Positions 25,336 through 34,910 of a DNA stretch of 64,000 bases are shown here, piece by piece. This stretch comes from an uncultured Lachnospiraceae bacterium (GTDB lineage: Bacteria; Bacillota; Clostridia; Lachnospirales; Lachnospiraceae): assembly GCA_934418125.1 (NCBI GenBank), contig CAKRWT010000004.1, positions 1 through 64,000 of the forward strand, written 5' to 3'. Each line of letters starts with the position of its first letter. Within the stretch, counting starts at the first letter, position 1. The notes beneath the pieces are model-generated. The model saw only the letters and a list, made by a program, of their open reading frames with translations. It ran no database searches and was not told the DNA's origin. The translations under genes and the position numbers were made by a program.

Positions 25336-27045
25336 ATGAGGAAAAAATCAAACGCAAAATCTCTGGATATTCCAGTAAATCCCAGGGGACAATCGGGAAT
25401 GTTACAACGCATTTCCCAAAAAACCTATGTAATCGTCTATGCTGGAATTATATTCTTACTTATCTTTATCGGTTTGTACGCTTACTCTAATCAATCCCGC
25501 GGCGAACAGCTGGAAAACACCGTCTTTTTAAACCAGTACCGCCTGGGCTCCAAGATACTGACAGAATCCGTCCAGTCCTATGCCGTTACGGGAATTCAGG
25601 ATTATTACGACAACTACTTTAAAGAGTTAAATGAAGACAAAAATCGTGATATTGCATGGCAGGGCTTGCAGGACAATCACCTGAAAGAGGATGAATGGGC
25701 TACCTTACAGCAGATTGCCGATATGTCAAACGGTCTGGTGCCTTTAGAGGAAGAAGCAATGGATGCGGTTGCCGCCGGAGATTTACAGACCGCCCAGGAT
25801 GCTGTATTTGGTACAACCTACGAAGACACCGTTGCACAGATTAGTTCCTTAACCGATGACTGTATCAACAAGATTCAGAACCGTATGCAGCGTAAACAGA
25901 GTGTTTTAAATATTATCATGCTCATCAGCATATTTGCCTTTACCGTATCTTTCATCGTTATCGTAGAACAGATTAAGAAGATTATGCAGTTTTCCAGACG
26001 GGAACTGTTATTACCTATTATAAAAGTTTCCGATTTAGTTAAGAATCTGGCACAGGGTAATTTCCAGAACGAAACAGACATGAGAGAAGACGAAAGCGAA
26101 GTTGGTATCATGATAGCTTCCATCAATTTCATGAACCAGAACTTTACCAAAATGATTTCCGAGATTTCCAACGTTCTTGACAAAATGGGTAACGGAAATT
26201 ACACTGTTTCCTTACAGGAACAGTATGTTGGTGATTTCATCGCCATCAAAGATTCCATGGAAAAAATCATTGAAGATACCAGACATACCTTAACCACTAT
26301 CCGCAATTCCGCTAACGAAATCGGCGGTGGTTCCGAACAGCTTGCCAATGCCGCTACCGACCTGGCAGAAGGCTGTACCACACAGGCTGCACAGGTTTCC
26401 GAAGTTTCGGAAGCAGTTGACCACATGGCTAAGATTATGGAAGAAAAGGCAAAGGACGCAGCAGATGCCGTTTCCCTTTCTACCCATGCCGGAGAAGTAT
26501 TGATGGGGAGCAATGCCAAAATGCAGGAATTAAAAGAAGCTATCAGTGAAATCAATCACTGTTCCGACCAGATTCGTGACATTATCGGTGTGATTGAAGA
26601 CATTGCCAGCCAGACAAGCCTTCTTTCCCTGAATGCTTCCATTGAAGCTGCCCGCGCCGGAGAAGCAGGCCGTGGCTTCGCCGTAGTTGCAGAGCAGGTT
26701 AAGAATCTTGCAGAGCAGTCCACCCAGGCTGCCGGCGAGACAACCAAGCTGATTGAAAATACCGTACAGGCTGTGGGAAAAGGTATTACCATTTCCGATG
26801 AAGCCGTTGCCAATATGAATGATGTTATGGTCAGTGCCAAAGAAGCTACCGATAAGATGAGCGAGATGGCAGAAACCATGCGGAGGGAATCCGACAGCAT
26901 GAGAAGCATCAACGACAGTGTTTCCAAGGTTGCCGAAATCGTAGACAGCAACTCCGCTGCTTCCGAAGAGACCGCCGCCGTCAGTGAAGAGCAGACCGCC
27001 CAGGTACAGACTATGGTACAGATGATGGACCAGTTCGAAATCTAA
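25336..27045 (+). CDS. Methyl-accepting chemotaxis protein
   Basis: A 569-residue chemoreceptor. A helix at ~30-50 and a second at ~190-215 bound a helical periplasmic-side sensor region of ~140 residues, followed by a HAMP domain and a long signalling coiled coil. The hairpin tip is canonical ([20 protein letters not shown] and [15 protein letters not shown]). It should control a CheA kinase, none of which is in the window. The flavodiiron gene begins 27 bp after its stop with its own AGGAGG, so the two are likely one transcript, linking the receptor to oxygen or nitric oxide stress. Confidence 0.9.
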   Translation: MRKKSNAKSLDIPVNPRGQSGMLQRISQKTYVIVYAGIIFLLIFIGLYAYSNQSRGEQLENTVFLNQYRLGSKILTESVQSYAVTGIQDYYDNYFKELNEDKNRDIAWQGLQDNHLKEDEWATLQQIADMSNGLVPLEEEAMDAVAAGDLQTAQDAVFGTTYEDTVAQISSLTDDCINKIQNRMQRKQSVLNIIMLISIFAFTVSFIVIVEQIKKIMQFSRRELLLPIIKVSDLVKNLAQGNFQNETDMREDESEVGIMIASINFMNQNFTKMISEISNVLDKMGNGNYTVSLQEQYVGDFIAIKDSMEKIIEDTRHTLTTIRNSANEIGGGSEQLANAATDLAEGCTTQAAQVSEVSEAVDHMAKIMEEKAKDAADAVSLSTHAGEVLMGSNAKMQELKEAISEINHCSDQIRDIIGVIEDIASQTSLLSLNASIEAARAGEAGRGFAVVAEQVKNLAEQSTQAAGETTKLIENTVQAVGKGITISDEAVANMNDVMVSAKEATDKMSEMAETMRRESDSMRSINDSVSKVAEIVDSNSAASEETAAVSEEQTAQVQTMVQMMDQFEI

Positions 27046-27072
27046 TATTATCCAATACAGGAGGACTCTTTC

Positions 27073-28239
27073 ATGAGTAATACTACTATTTCTGACTACA
27101 TTAAATACATCGGTGTAGATGACACCACGATTGATTTATTTGAAAGCCAATACGTTGTCCCCAATGGGGTATCCTATAATTCATACCTTATCCTGGATGA
27201 AAAGACAGCTGTTATGGATACCGTTGACCAGCGTAAATCAGAGGAATGGTTTTCCAACCTTAACCATTCCTTGGCAGGTAGAACCGTAGACTATTTAATC
27301 GTCTCCCATCTGGAGCCGGACCATTCAGCTAATATCCAGCGTCTGGCAGAGGCTTATCCTGCTGCCAGGCTGGTACTGAGTGCCAAGGCAAAGGCAATGC
27401 TTCCCCAGTTCTTTACCATTGCCAACCTGGAGGAACGTTGTATGGTAGTTGCAGAAGGCGATGAACTGGACTTAGGCTCCCACAAGCTTAAATTCTTCAT
27501 GGCACCTATGGTACACTGGCCAGAAGTCATGGTGGAATATGAGGTTACAGAAAAAATTCTTTTCTCTGCAGACGGATTCGGCAAATTCGGTGCCCTGTGT
27601 GCAGACGAGGACTGGGCATGCGAAGCCAGACGTTATTACTTTAATATTGTCGGGAAATATGGTGCCCCTGTGCAGGCACTCTTAAAGAAAGCTGCCACCT
27701 TGGATATTCAGACTATCTGTCCATTACACGGACCGATTCTGAAAGAAAATCTCTCTTATTATATTGGAAAATATATGACCTGGAGCAGCTATGAACCGGA
27801 AGATGATGGCGTACTTGTTGCCTGTGCTTCCATTCACGGAAACACTAAACAGGCTGCACTGAAAATGGTGGATATCCTGAAGGAAAAAGGAGCTGCCAAA
27901 GTAGCCTTTACCGACTTATCCAGAGATGATATGGCAGAAGCCATCGAAGATGCGTTCCGTTACAGTAAGCTGGTTCTGGCAGGTGCAACCTATGACGGCG
28001 GCGTTTTCCCACCGATGGAAGATTTCTTAAACCGCCTGTCCCATAAAGCATACCAGAAACGTACCGTAGGCATCATGGAGAATGGTTCCTGGGCACCGGT
28101 TGCAGCCAAGAGCATGCGCGCTATCCTGGATACCATGAAAGACATTACCATATGTGAGCATACCGTTACGATAAAGTCAACCGTAAAGGATTCCGACCTT
28201 GCCGCATTCCATATGCTGGCTGACGAAATCCTTTCCTGA
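27073..28239 (+). CDS. Flavodiiron protein, FprA family (oxygen/NO reductase)
   Basis: A 388-residue A-type flavoprotein: an N-terminal metallo-beta-lactamase-like diiron domain and a C-terminal flavodoxin domain. Diiron ligands are visible as SHLEPDHS (H-x-E-x-D-H), VHWPEV, a later aspartate near FSADGFGKFG, and CPLHGP. The FMN loop is ASIHGNTKQAA. Such enzymes reduce O2 to water or NO to N2O with electrons from rubredoxin, giving anaerobes oxygen tolerance; no fused rubredoxin or flavin reductase is present, so the electron donor is encoded elsewhere. It is likely co-expressed with the upstream chemoreceptor. Confidence 0.92.
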   Translation: MSNTTISDYIKYIGVDDTTIDLFESQYVVPNGVSYNSYLILDEKTAVMDTVDQRKSEEWFSNLNHSLAGRTVDYLIVSHLEPDHSANIQRLAEAYPAARLVLSAKAKAMLPQFFTIANLEERCMVVAEGDELDLGSHKLKFFMAPMVHWPEVMVEYEVTEKILFSADGFGKFGALCADEDWACEARRYYFNIVGKYGAPVQALLKKAATLDIQTICPLHGPILKENLSYYIGKYMTWSSYEPEDDGVLVACASIHGNTKQAALKMVDILKEKGAAKVAFTDLSRDDMAEAIEDAFRYSKLVLAGATYDGGVFPPMEDFLNRLSHKAYQKRTVGIMENGSWAPVAAKSMRAILDTMKDITICEHTVTIKSTVKDSDLAAFHMLADEILS

Positions 28240-28265
28240 TAAACAAATTAATATGCTGAGGGATA

Positions 28266-28814
28266 TTATAACAGCTTCATCAACTTACAATTCTCAATTC
28301 CCGCTTCCCAGAATCGTTCCAATGGCATCTTCTTTACCTGGCATACGATACTGGAATTCATGGCACCATGCCCTACAATCAGCACGTCTTTTCCCGCCTT
28401 CAGCTGAGGTTCTACGACCTCTTTGAGAAAGCTTCCGGTTCTCTTATAAAGTTCTGCAAAAGACTCTCCATCAACACCCGGCACATATTTTTCCGGGTGT
28501 TGAAACAATACATTGGCAGGTGCATCTTCTGCCAGTGTATTCAGTTTTATTCCCTCATATTCACCAAAGCCCATTTCTACCAGCCTGTCATCGAACCAGA
28601 TGGGAATATTACGGTCTCGCAATACAATCTCTGCCGTTTCTTTTGCCCGTACCAAAGGAGAACAATAGCAGGTATCTATCGATACTTCCTTATATCTTAC
28701 CGCAGCTTCTTCTGCCATCTGTCGTCCTTCTTCATTTAATGGCACATCCGTGTGTCCCTGCAGCTTACGTTCCACATTCCAATCTGTCCTGCCATGTCGC
28801 ATAATATATAGCAT
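28266..28814 (-). CDS. Histidine phosphatase family protein
   Basis: A 182-residue phosphoglycerate-mutase-like phosphatase. The catalytic start MLYIMRHGRTDWN holds the RHG motif, with the second histidine in VLIVGHGAMNS. Conserved SPLVRAKETAEIVL and the acid region EMGFGEYEG complete the site. Substrates range from sugar phosphates to cobalamin intermediates and cannot be chosen here. It converges on the flavodiiron gene with 26 bp between and begins after GGGAGAAGG. Confidence 0.88.
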   Translation of the reverse strand: MLYIMRHGRTDWNVERKLQGHTDVPLNEEGRQMAEEAAVRYKEVSIDTCYCSPLVRAKETAEIVLRDRNIPIWFDDRLVEMGFGEYEGIKLNTLAEDAPANVLFQHPEKYVPGVDGESFAELYKRTGSFLKEVVEPQLKAGKDVLIVGHGAMNSSIVCQVKKMPLERFWEAGIENCKLMKLL

Positions 28815-28889
28815 GTTCCTTCTCCCGGCTAAATGTATCTCTTAACAAGAGTCCTTTTGTAAAACTTTCTGTCGCTTACATCGCATTTT

Positions 28890-30239
28890 CTAAGGCAGGA
28901 TATGAAAGGTACTGCTTACCGCTGCCCCACACGCAGCTTCCTCCTGATATAATGCAAGGGTTAATTTTGCTCCAAACATTCTGGCTGCAATCTCCTGCAA
29001 TACCGCATTCCGGCGAAATCCATTTCCGGACGCGACCAGTTTTACTGCCCGGATTCCTGTGTTTTCCTGTATAATCTGAAACATTTCATACAGTTCTCTT
29101 ACCATTCCTTCCAAGACTCCATAGATAAGCCCTTCCGGAGTAAAATTATCTTCACTTAAATTATCAATTCTGCCTCGAAGTGCCGGCTCCTGTCTTGTCC
29201 CATTAAAAGTAGTGGTTACTCTCATGGAATCCTTTTGGTCCATTCCTTTTCGGGCTAATTGCTCCATTATTTCATACTGTGGAGAGACTTCCTGTATGAA
29301 TGTTTCTGTAATGTTCTTATTTTCCTTCTCCCGGCATGCCTTTTCATAATTCCTTAGAAATTTTTCTAAAATAGCATAGGCCCGTCCACCACATAAAGAT
29401 GCTCCTACCAACAGGTATTTATCTTTGATAAATGGTCTTGTTTCAATGCCCTGTTTTGCAAGATATTGGGAAGAGAGCACGGAAATCTGTCCACCAGTTC
29501 CCATATTCAGAAGCAAGGTTCCCTCTTCCATGCCAACAGACCCCAGAAAGCTGGCCTGATTATCTCCTAGCGCTACTGTTACCGGTATTCCCTGATAACT
29601 GCCAAGGGTTTCATATTCATAGCACACCTGTGGTAAAAGGCTTACATCCATACCCAGTTTCTTCAATACCGCTGTCTGGTATTCTCCTGCTTCTACGTCA
29701 AAAAATCCCAGGCTTGCTGCATTACTGGCATGCATCAATGGCCTTTTTCTTCCGGTCAGGCACATTCCTATATAATCTCCAATGGTACAGATTGCCACCG
29801 CCTCTTCCGGAACCGCACCAATACTACATTGATAAAGGTGCGTTACCAGTCCATATCCTGTATAGACCGAAATGCCTGTCTGTTTTGCAATCCTTTCTGT
29901 CAGGGTGATACCATCTTTATCCGGAAGATTGCCTCTCCCATCCTGCCATGTATAAAGAGGACTGATACATTTTCCTTCTTTATTTATATACATAATACCA
30001 TGCATCTGCCCTGTAAGTCCAATGGTCTGAATATCATCATGCTGCCCGAGCAGTTCTTCCAAAACTTCTATTACCTTAGGAACAATCTTCTCCACATCCT
30101 GTATCCGTTCCCATTCCTTTCCCGTATCCAGGAAAGTCCCATTAGAAATGGTTCTGGAATCCAGAACCATTTGTTTCTCCGTATCCAGCACAACCACACT
30201 TATCGTAGTTGTTCCTATATCAATTCCAATCGCTTTCAT
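28890..30239 (-). CDS. FGGY-family carbohydrate kinase, sedoheptulokinase-like
   Basis: A ~449-residue sugar kinase of the FGGY family. ATPase-fold motifs are IGIDIGTTTISVVVLD near the start, LTGQMHGI near residue 85, which recalls sedoheptulokinases and xylulokinases, and the C-terminal GNGFRRNAVLQEI. It phosphorylates a ketose or polyol on a terminal hydroxyl. Start ATG 30239 has AGGAG nine bases upstream; ATG 30245, two codons earlier, is closer than ideal. It is the last gene of the sugar operon, 17 bp after the LacI gene. Given the D-psicose 3-epimerase-like gene, a ketohexose or heptulose is a fair guess. Confidence 0.82.
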   Translation of the reverse strand: MKAIGIDIGTTTISVVVLDTEKQMVLDSRTISNGTFLDTGKEWERIQDVEKIVPKVIEVLEELLGQHDDIQTIGLTGQMHGIMYINKEGKCISPLYTWQDGRGNLPDKDGITLTERIAKQTGISVYTGYGLVTHLYQCSIGAVPEEAVAICTIGDYIGMCLTGRKRPLMHASNAASLGFFDVEAGEYQTAVLKKLGMDVSLLPQVCYEYETLGSYQGIPVTVALGDNQASFLGSVGMEEGTLLLNMGTGGQISVLSSQYLAKQGIETRPFIKDKYLLVGASLCGGRAYAILEKFLRNYEKACREKENKNITETFIQEVSPQYEIMEQLARKGMDQKDSMRVTTTFNGTRQEPALRGRIDNLSEDNFTPEGLIYGVLEGMVRELYEMFQIIQENTGIRAVKLVASGNGFRRNAVLQEIAARMFGAKLTLALYQEEAACGAAVSSTFHILP

Positions 30240-30256
30240 AGCCATTCTCTCCTAAA

Positions 30257-31273
30257 TTATGTTGTTTCTCTTATAACCAGAGATACGGGAATCTGCTGTC
30301 GGCGCACCGGTATTTCCTTTCCATTAATCATATCTACTATTCTTTCTGCTGCCAGTCTGCCATATTCCTGTACTGGCTGGTGAATAGTTGTCAGTTTTGG
30401 ATATATCATTCTGCTCATGGAAATGTCATCAAAGCCCACTACCTTTACCTGTTCAGGAACTCTGATGCCGTTATTTACCAGATAACTGAGTCCTCCAACT
30501 GCCAGCATATCTGTCATAAAGAAAATCCCATCTATCCCATCAAGCTCCTGCATAATATATTGTGTCGCCTTACTGCCTTCCTCCAATGACACCTCTTTTA
30601 CATATACTCCGGCTTCCGGTTGTATTGCTATCTGGTATTCGCTCAGTGCCGTCTGAAATCCTTTCAGTCGCTTCTGAATGGTCGGTAACGTTTCTCCATA
30701 GCAAACATAAGCAATTTTACGTGCACCTTTGCGTGCAAGCTCCTGACCGGCGAGATAACCTCCCTGTATATTGTCACACTCTATCATCGCATAGTTTTCT
30801 TCCACCTTATGCTTTTCTCCGCGTTTTATTTCTGCCGGGGCACGGTCAATGTAAATCGTCGGAATATGTACGGATTCTGTAATATCTTCACCACCAATGT
30901 AAATAATGCCGCCAACCTTCTGACTAAGCAGCATCTGAATCTGTTCTTTTGCTTCCATGACATTTTCATTGGTACTGCAGATTAGTGTCATATAATTCAT
31001 TGACAAAAGATGTTTCTGAACCTCTCTCGTAATACTTGCGAAAAATTCATTTGTAATATCCGGTACCAATATCCCGATTATCTGCGTATGACTGACGCGC
31101 AATCCTCTGGCTAACTGATTGGGCTGATATCCGTATTGTTCTATAATATCTTTTACCCGTTTCTCTGTTTCTTTGGAAAATCTACCATTCTGGTTAATAA
31201 CTCTGGAAACAGTAGCCACTGATGTCCCTGCCATTTCCGCAATTTCTTTTACCGATATTTTCTTCTGCCCCAT
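30257..31273 (-). CDS. LacI-family transcriptional regulator
   Basis: A 338-residue repressor with an N-terminal LacI helix-turn-helix (SVKEIAEMAGTSVATVSRVI) and hinge (GYQPNQLARGLR), followed by a periplasmic-binding-protein-like effector domain (IGILVPDITNEFFASI). It probably controls the sugar operon through the paired GAGTAA-type palindromes at 36953 and 37029. It lies within the gene cluster, between the nucleoside hydrolase and kinase genes, with a 110-bp upstream gap that may hold its own promoter. The ligand is likely the imported sugar or a metabolite. Confidence 0.9.
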   Translation of the reverse strand: MGQKKISVKEIAEMAGTSVATVSRVINQNGRFSKETEKRVKDIIEQYGYQPNQLARGLRVSHTQIIGILVPDITNEFFASITREVQKHLLSMNYMTLICSTNENVMEAKEQIQMLLSQKVGGIIYIGGEDITESVHIPTIYIDRAPAEIKRGEKHKVEENYAMIECDNIQGGYLAGQELARKGARKIAYVCYGETLPTIQKRLKGFQTALSEYQIAIQPEAGVYVKEVSLEEGSKATQYIMQELDGIDGIFFMTDMLAVGGLSYLVNNGIRVPEQVKVVGFDDISMSRMIYPKLTTIHQPVQEYGRLAAERIVDMINGKEIPVRRQQIPVSLVIRETT

Positions 31274-31383
31274 TAAATACCTTTACCTGTCCTTTTCTTT
31301 CCTGATGATATCTTCCCGATAAATCATGTTTTCATCTGGAATTATCATAACACATTTTTCCTTATAATGACAGTTGTCGTATC

Positions 31384-32322
31384 TCATTCAAATATTTCCA
31401 TCAGGTGCTGGAAAAATTTGTCCTTATCCACTTTCATGGCCACCTGGTGTTTTCCTTCTTCCGAAGGTCTCCAGTAAGTGAATCCCGCCAGAAGTCTGCT
31501 GTCTGTATCAACCATGAGATTTCCTCGCTGCAGAGTACATACATCATCATGAAACAGAGATACTGCCGTCAATGGGTCATGGAATGTTACCCTTTCTTCA
31601 TCCTTAAACCATTCCCTGGCAATATCCATGACAGGCTGTAAGAGTGGATGCTGAAAGACTCTCTCAGCCTCTTCCGGCTTCATAATCAACTGGCTCGTCA
31701 CATTTAACCCATACGTAATATGTTCTGCCACCGGTGCCTGATAAACCAGCTTTGTTGCATGTGGGTCAATCAGTGCATTATTTTCAAGTACCCCTTTGCT
31801 TCCCAAGACAATATAATCGCTCTCCTGCATCGCACTCATCTTCTCAGAAGTGTTATCATATCTGGTATAGGTAGGGGAACCGCACATTAACACAATTCGT
31901 TTCAAAAGCTTGGGAATTTCAGGGTCAATGGCAAACAGGAGCCCGACATTGGTAAGTGGTGCAATACAAATCAGCGTAATTTCTCCCGGATGTCTATGTA
32001 TCATATCCTGCATAAAGGAAACTGCCCGGTTTCTGGGAAATTCTGTTTCATGTGCCCATTTGTCCAGAATCTTCTTCTGTGGTGCATAAAGTTCAATCTG
32101 TGGGACAAACATTGGGTTTTCACATCCCGGATAAATGGGAATATCCTTGCCCGCCAGCTTACAGAGAACGCTTGCCATTTTAGCTCTCTCATACGCTTCT
32201 CCTGTTACGGTTGTGATTCCAAGAATCTCTGCATCCGGGTTTGCCAGAAGATACGCCAAAGTAATCGCATCATCTACCTCTGTTCCAATATCTGTATCCA
32301 GTAATATTTTTTCCTTTGCCAT
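31384..32322 (-). CDS. Nucleoside hydrolase (inosine-uridine preferring family)
   Basis: A 312-residue enzyme that hydrolyses N-glycosidic bonds of nucleosides or related ribosides. The calcium-binding N-terminus is the expected DTDIGTEVDD, with further family segments VTTVTGEAYERAKM (compare the loop after TTV-G in IunH) and CIAPLTNVG. The C-terminal segment FHDPLTAVSLF matches the conserved HDP-A pattern. It is inside an operon with a ribose-type ABC importer and a ketose epimerase, so the substrate may be an N-glycoside carried by that importer. Start follows GAAGGGG. Confidence 0.88.
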   Translation of the reverse strand: MAKEKILLDTDIGTEVDDAITLAYLLANPDAEILGITTVTGEAYERAKMASVLCKLAGKDIPIYPGCENPMFVPQIELYAPQKKILDKWAHETEFPRNRAVSFMQDMIHRHPGEITLICIAPLTNVGLLFAIDPEIPKLLKRIVLMCGSPTYTRYDNTSEKMSAMQESDYIVLGSKGVLENNALIDPHATKLVYQAPVAEHITYGLNVTSQLIMKPEEAERVFQHPLLQPVMDIAREWFKDEERVTFHDPLTAVSLFHDDVCTLQRGNLMVDTDSRLLAGFTYWRPSEEGKHQVAMKVDKDKFFQHLMEIFE

Positions 32323-32338
32323 AACCCCTTCGTCCTTT

Positions 32339-33319
32339 CTATTCTTTCATCTTTTTAAAATAATCAATGAACACTGCGATTAATACTACAACACCCTTTA
32401 CCACATACTGCCAGGAAGAATCAATACCCAGAATATTCATACCATTATTCAGTACACCAATTACAATACAGCCAATAATCGTACCACTTAAATAACCAAT
32501 ACCACCTGTCATACTGGTTCCGCCCAGTACAACCGCGGAAATAGCATCCATTTCTGTACCTTCCCCTACGTTGAACTGTCCGGAAAAGGTTCTTGCAGAA
32601 CTCAGGATACCTGCACATGCTGCGAAGAATCCCATAAGGATGAAAACAATCAGTGTTACTTTTTTGGAATTAATTCCTGAATAAGAAGCCGCCTGTGCAT
32701 TATCACCTACTGCATAAATATTACGTCCCAGTTTTGTTCTGTTTAGAATCAAAGCAGATACAACGATTACTACTATCATGTATACAAAATGAATCGGGAT
32801 ATTTCCAAACACTTTTCCACTTCCAATAAAGGTAAAGAGTTCATCATCCACCAGAATGGTTGTTGCTTTTGTATAGATTCGTGCAAAACCACGTCCAATG
32901 TTCATCGTTGCCAGTGTTACGATAAATGGTGGAATGGTAGTTCTGGATATGACAACACCATTAAACACACCTACCAATGTTCCTGCAAGAATGGATAACG
33001 GAATAGCAAGCACTGACGGGATGCCCGCATTCGTAATTAACCCGCAGCACAGACATCCTGAAACTGCAATAATAGAACCTACCGAAAGGTCAATTCCTCC
33101 AAGGATAATAACCATTGTCATACCACATGCAAGAATCACATTTACTGTAATCTGTCTCATAATATTGGCAAAATTCTGTAAGCTTAAAAAGGAATCCGAC
33201 ATAATTGTCAAGATAATACAGATAATTAAAAGTCCAATGATAATACCACCATTTCTTTTGGTGCTGTCTACAAAACTCTTTACAAAAGGAATATTTCCTT
33301 TTTTGCTCTTTGCTCCCAT
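32339..33319 (-). CDS. Ribose-type sugar ABC transporter permease (RbsC family)
   Basis: A 326-residue permease of the carbohydrate CUT2 family with about 8-10 helices. Typical segments are MTMVIILGGIDLSVGSI, TIPPFIVTLATMNIGRG and VLGGTSMTGGIGYLSG. It forms the channel with the two-domain ATPase encoded just upstream in transcription order; the imported compound is set by the binding protein at 34911. The gap to the nucleoside hydrolase is only 16 bp. GGAGG precedes ATG 33319. Confidence 0.92.
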   Translation of the reverse strand: MGAKSKKGNIPFVKSFVDSTKRNGGIIIGLLIICIILTIMSDSFLSLQNFANIMRQITVNVILACGMTMVIILGGIDLSVGSIIAVSGCLCCGLITNAGIPSVLAIPLSILAGTLVGVFNGVVISRTTIPPFIVTLATMNIGRGFARIYTKATTILVDDELFTFIGSGKVFGNIPIHFVYMIVVIVVSALILNRTKLGRNIYAVGDNAQAASYSGINSKKVTLIVFILMGFFAACAGILSSARTFSGQFNVGEGTEMDAISAVVLGGTSMTGGIGYLSGTIIGCIVIGVLNNGMNILGIDSSWQYVVKGVVVLIAVFIDYFKKMKE

Positions 33320-33342
33320 AACGTTTCCTCCGTTTTCCTTAA

Positions 33343-34833
33343 CTATGCTGTTACTTCCATTGTAGCCAGTTGCATAATACGTTCCTGACTCAGTTCATTC
33401 CGCTTTAACACTCCTGTCGTATATCCTCCGGACATAACCATGACACGGTCACTCATATTAATCAGCTCCGGAAGTTCTGACGATACCATGATAATAGATA
33501 AGCCACTCTCAGCCAATTTATCTATCAATGCATAAATTTCCGCTTTTGTCTTTACATCGACACCCCTGGTAGGCTCGTCCAGAATAAGCACCTCTTTGGT
33601 CGAGCAAAGCCACCTTCCAATCAATACCTTCTGTTGATTTCCTCCACTAAGTTTCCCTACCGTCTGCTCCGGTCCGGTTACTTTGATATGCATATCCTTA
33701 ATCTTTTCACTTACTATTTCATTTTCTTTTGTCCGATTCCAGATTAATTTCCTGAGGAATGATGGTATTACGTTAATCGTAGTATTAAATCGTACCCCCG
33801 ATTGTAAAAACAGTCCCTCTTTTTTTCTGTCCTCCGGAACAAGTCCGAATCCGGCTGCCATGGCCTCTCTTGGACTTCTAAAGGAAACTTCTTTTCCCTT
33901 ATAAGTAATGGTTCCTTCTTTTTTCGGAGTAATGCCAAAGACGCATTCCATTGTCTCACTTCGTCCAGCACCTACCAGACCTGCCACACCAAGAATTTCT
34001 CCTTTTTTCACATCAAAATTTGCTCTTTTTACTCTTTCTCCGTCTGACAGATTTTTTACCTCCAGGACAACCTCGTCTTTGACATGGTCATTCTTGATGT
34101 AATAGCTGGACAAATCCCTTCCTACCATCATGGAAATCAGCTTATCTTTATCTGTTTCTTTGGTAACAACTGTTCCAATATATTCTCCGTCCCGCATAAT
34201 CGTAGTCTTATCTGTAATTTCGTACAGTTCATTCAATCTGTGGGAGATATAAATAATCGCTACGTTTTCTTTCTTCAGTGTCCGAATCATACTGTAAAGG
34301 ATTTCCACTTCTGCATCCGAAAGGGAAGATGTTGGTTCGTCCATTACAATAATTTTGGCTCCGAAAGATACTGCCTTAATAATTTCTATCATCTGCTGCT
34401 TTGCAATCGTTAATTTATTTAAACGCACATCTGCCTGCAGTCCCATTTCATATTTATCTAAAAACACCTGCGTTCTTTTTTCCTGCTCTTTTAAATCCAC
34501 CATTCCATTCTTTATCATCTCACGTCCCATGAAAATATTTTCTGCAATGGTAAGATGCTGTGCCATCATCAACTCCTGATGAATAATACTGATTCCCAAA
34601 TCTCTGGCACTGATTACATCATGAATATTTACTTTTTCTCCGTTAATAAAAATTTCTCCGCTATCCTTTGAATAAATACCGCCCAGAATTTTCATTAAAG
34701 TGGATTTTCCTGCTCCATTCTCGCCAAGAAGCGCATGAACTTCTCCGGCTTCTACGGATAACTGCACCCCATTCAACACTTTATTATTTGAAAAACTTTT
34801 AGATATATTTTTCATCTCCAGCAATACACTCAC
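33343..34833 (-). CDS. Ribose-type sugar ABC transporter ATP-binding protein (RbsA family)
   Basis: A ~496-residue protein with two fused ABC ATPase domains, as in RbsA/MglA. The first Walker A is GENGAGKST, the second domain has the family-typical degenerate P-loop (GLVGAGRSETM), and the C-terminal signature is LSGGNQQKVLIGRWL. GTG 34833 is chosen because AGAGG lies eight bases upstream and length then fits the family; the frame is open 13 codons further. It energises import by the RbsC-like permease. Asymmetry of the second site is usual and not a defect. Confidence 0.9.
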   Translation of the reverse strand: MSVLLEMKNISKSFSNNKVLNGVQLSVEAGEVHALLGENGAGKSTLMKILGGIYSKDSGEIFINGEKVNIHDVISARDLGISIIHQELMMAQHLTIAENIFMGREMIKNGMVDLKEQEKRTQVFLDKYEMGLQADVRLNKLTIAKQQMIEIIKAVSFGAKIIVMDEPTSSLSDAEVEILYSMIRTLKKENVAIIYISHRLNELYEITDKTTIMRDGEYIGTVVTKETDKDKLISMMVGRDLSSYYIKNDHVKDEVVLEVKNLSDGERVKRANFDVKKGEILGVAGLVGAGRSETMECVFGITPKKEGTITYKGKEVSFRSPREAMAAGFGLVPEDRKKEGLFLQSGVRFNTTINVIPSFLRKLIWNRTKENEIVSEKIKDMHIKVTGPEQTVGKLSGGNQQKVLIGRWLCSTKEVLILDEPTRGVDVKTKAEIYALIDKLAESGLSIIMVSSELPELINMSDRVMVMSGGYTTGVLKRNELSQERIMQLATMEVTA

Positions 34834-34910
34834 CGAAGGCACCTCTCTTTCCCCATAAGCCTGGGGAGTCATAAACTCCCCGGCTCATACCTGTTGTTAA
34901 TGAATCTATC

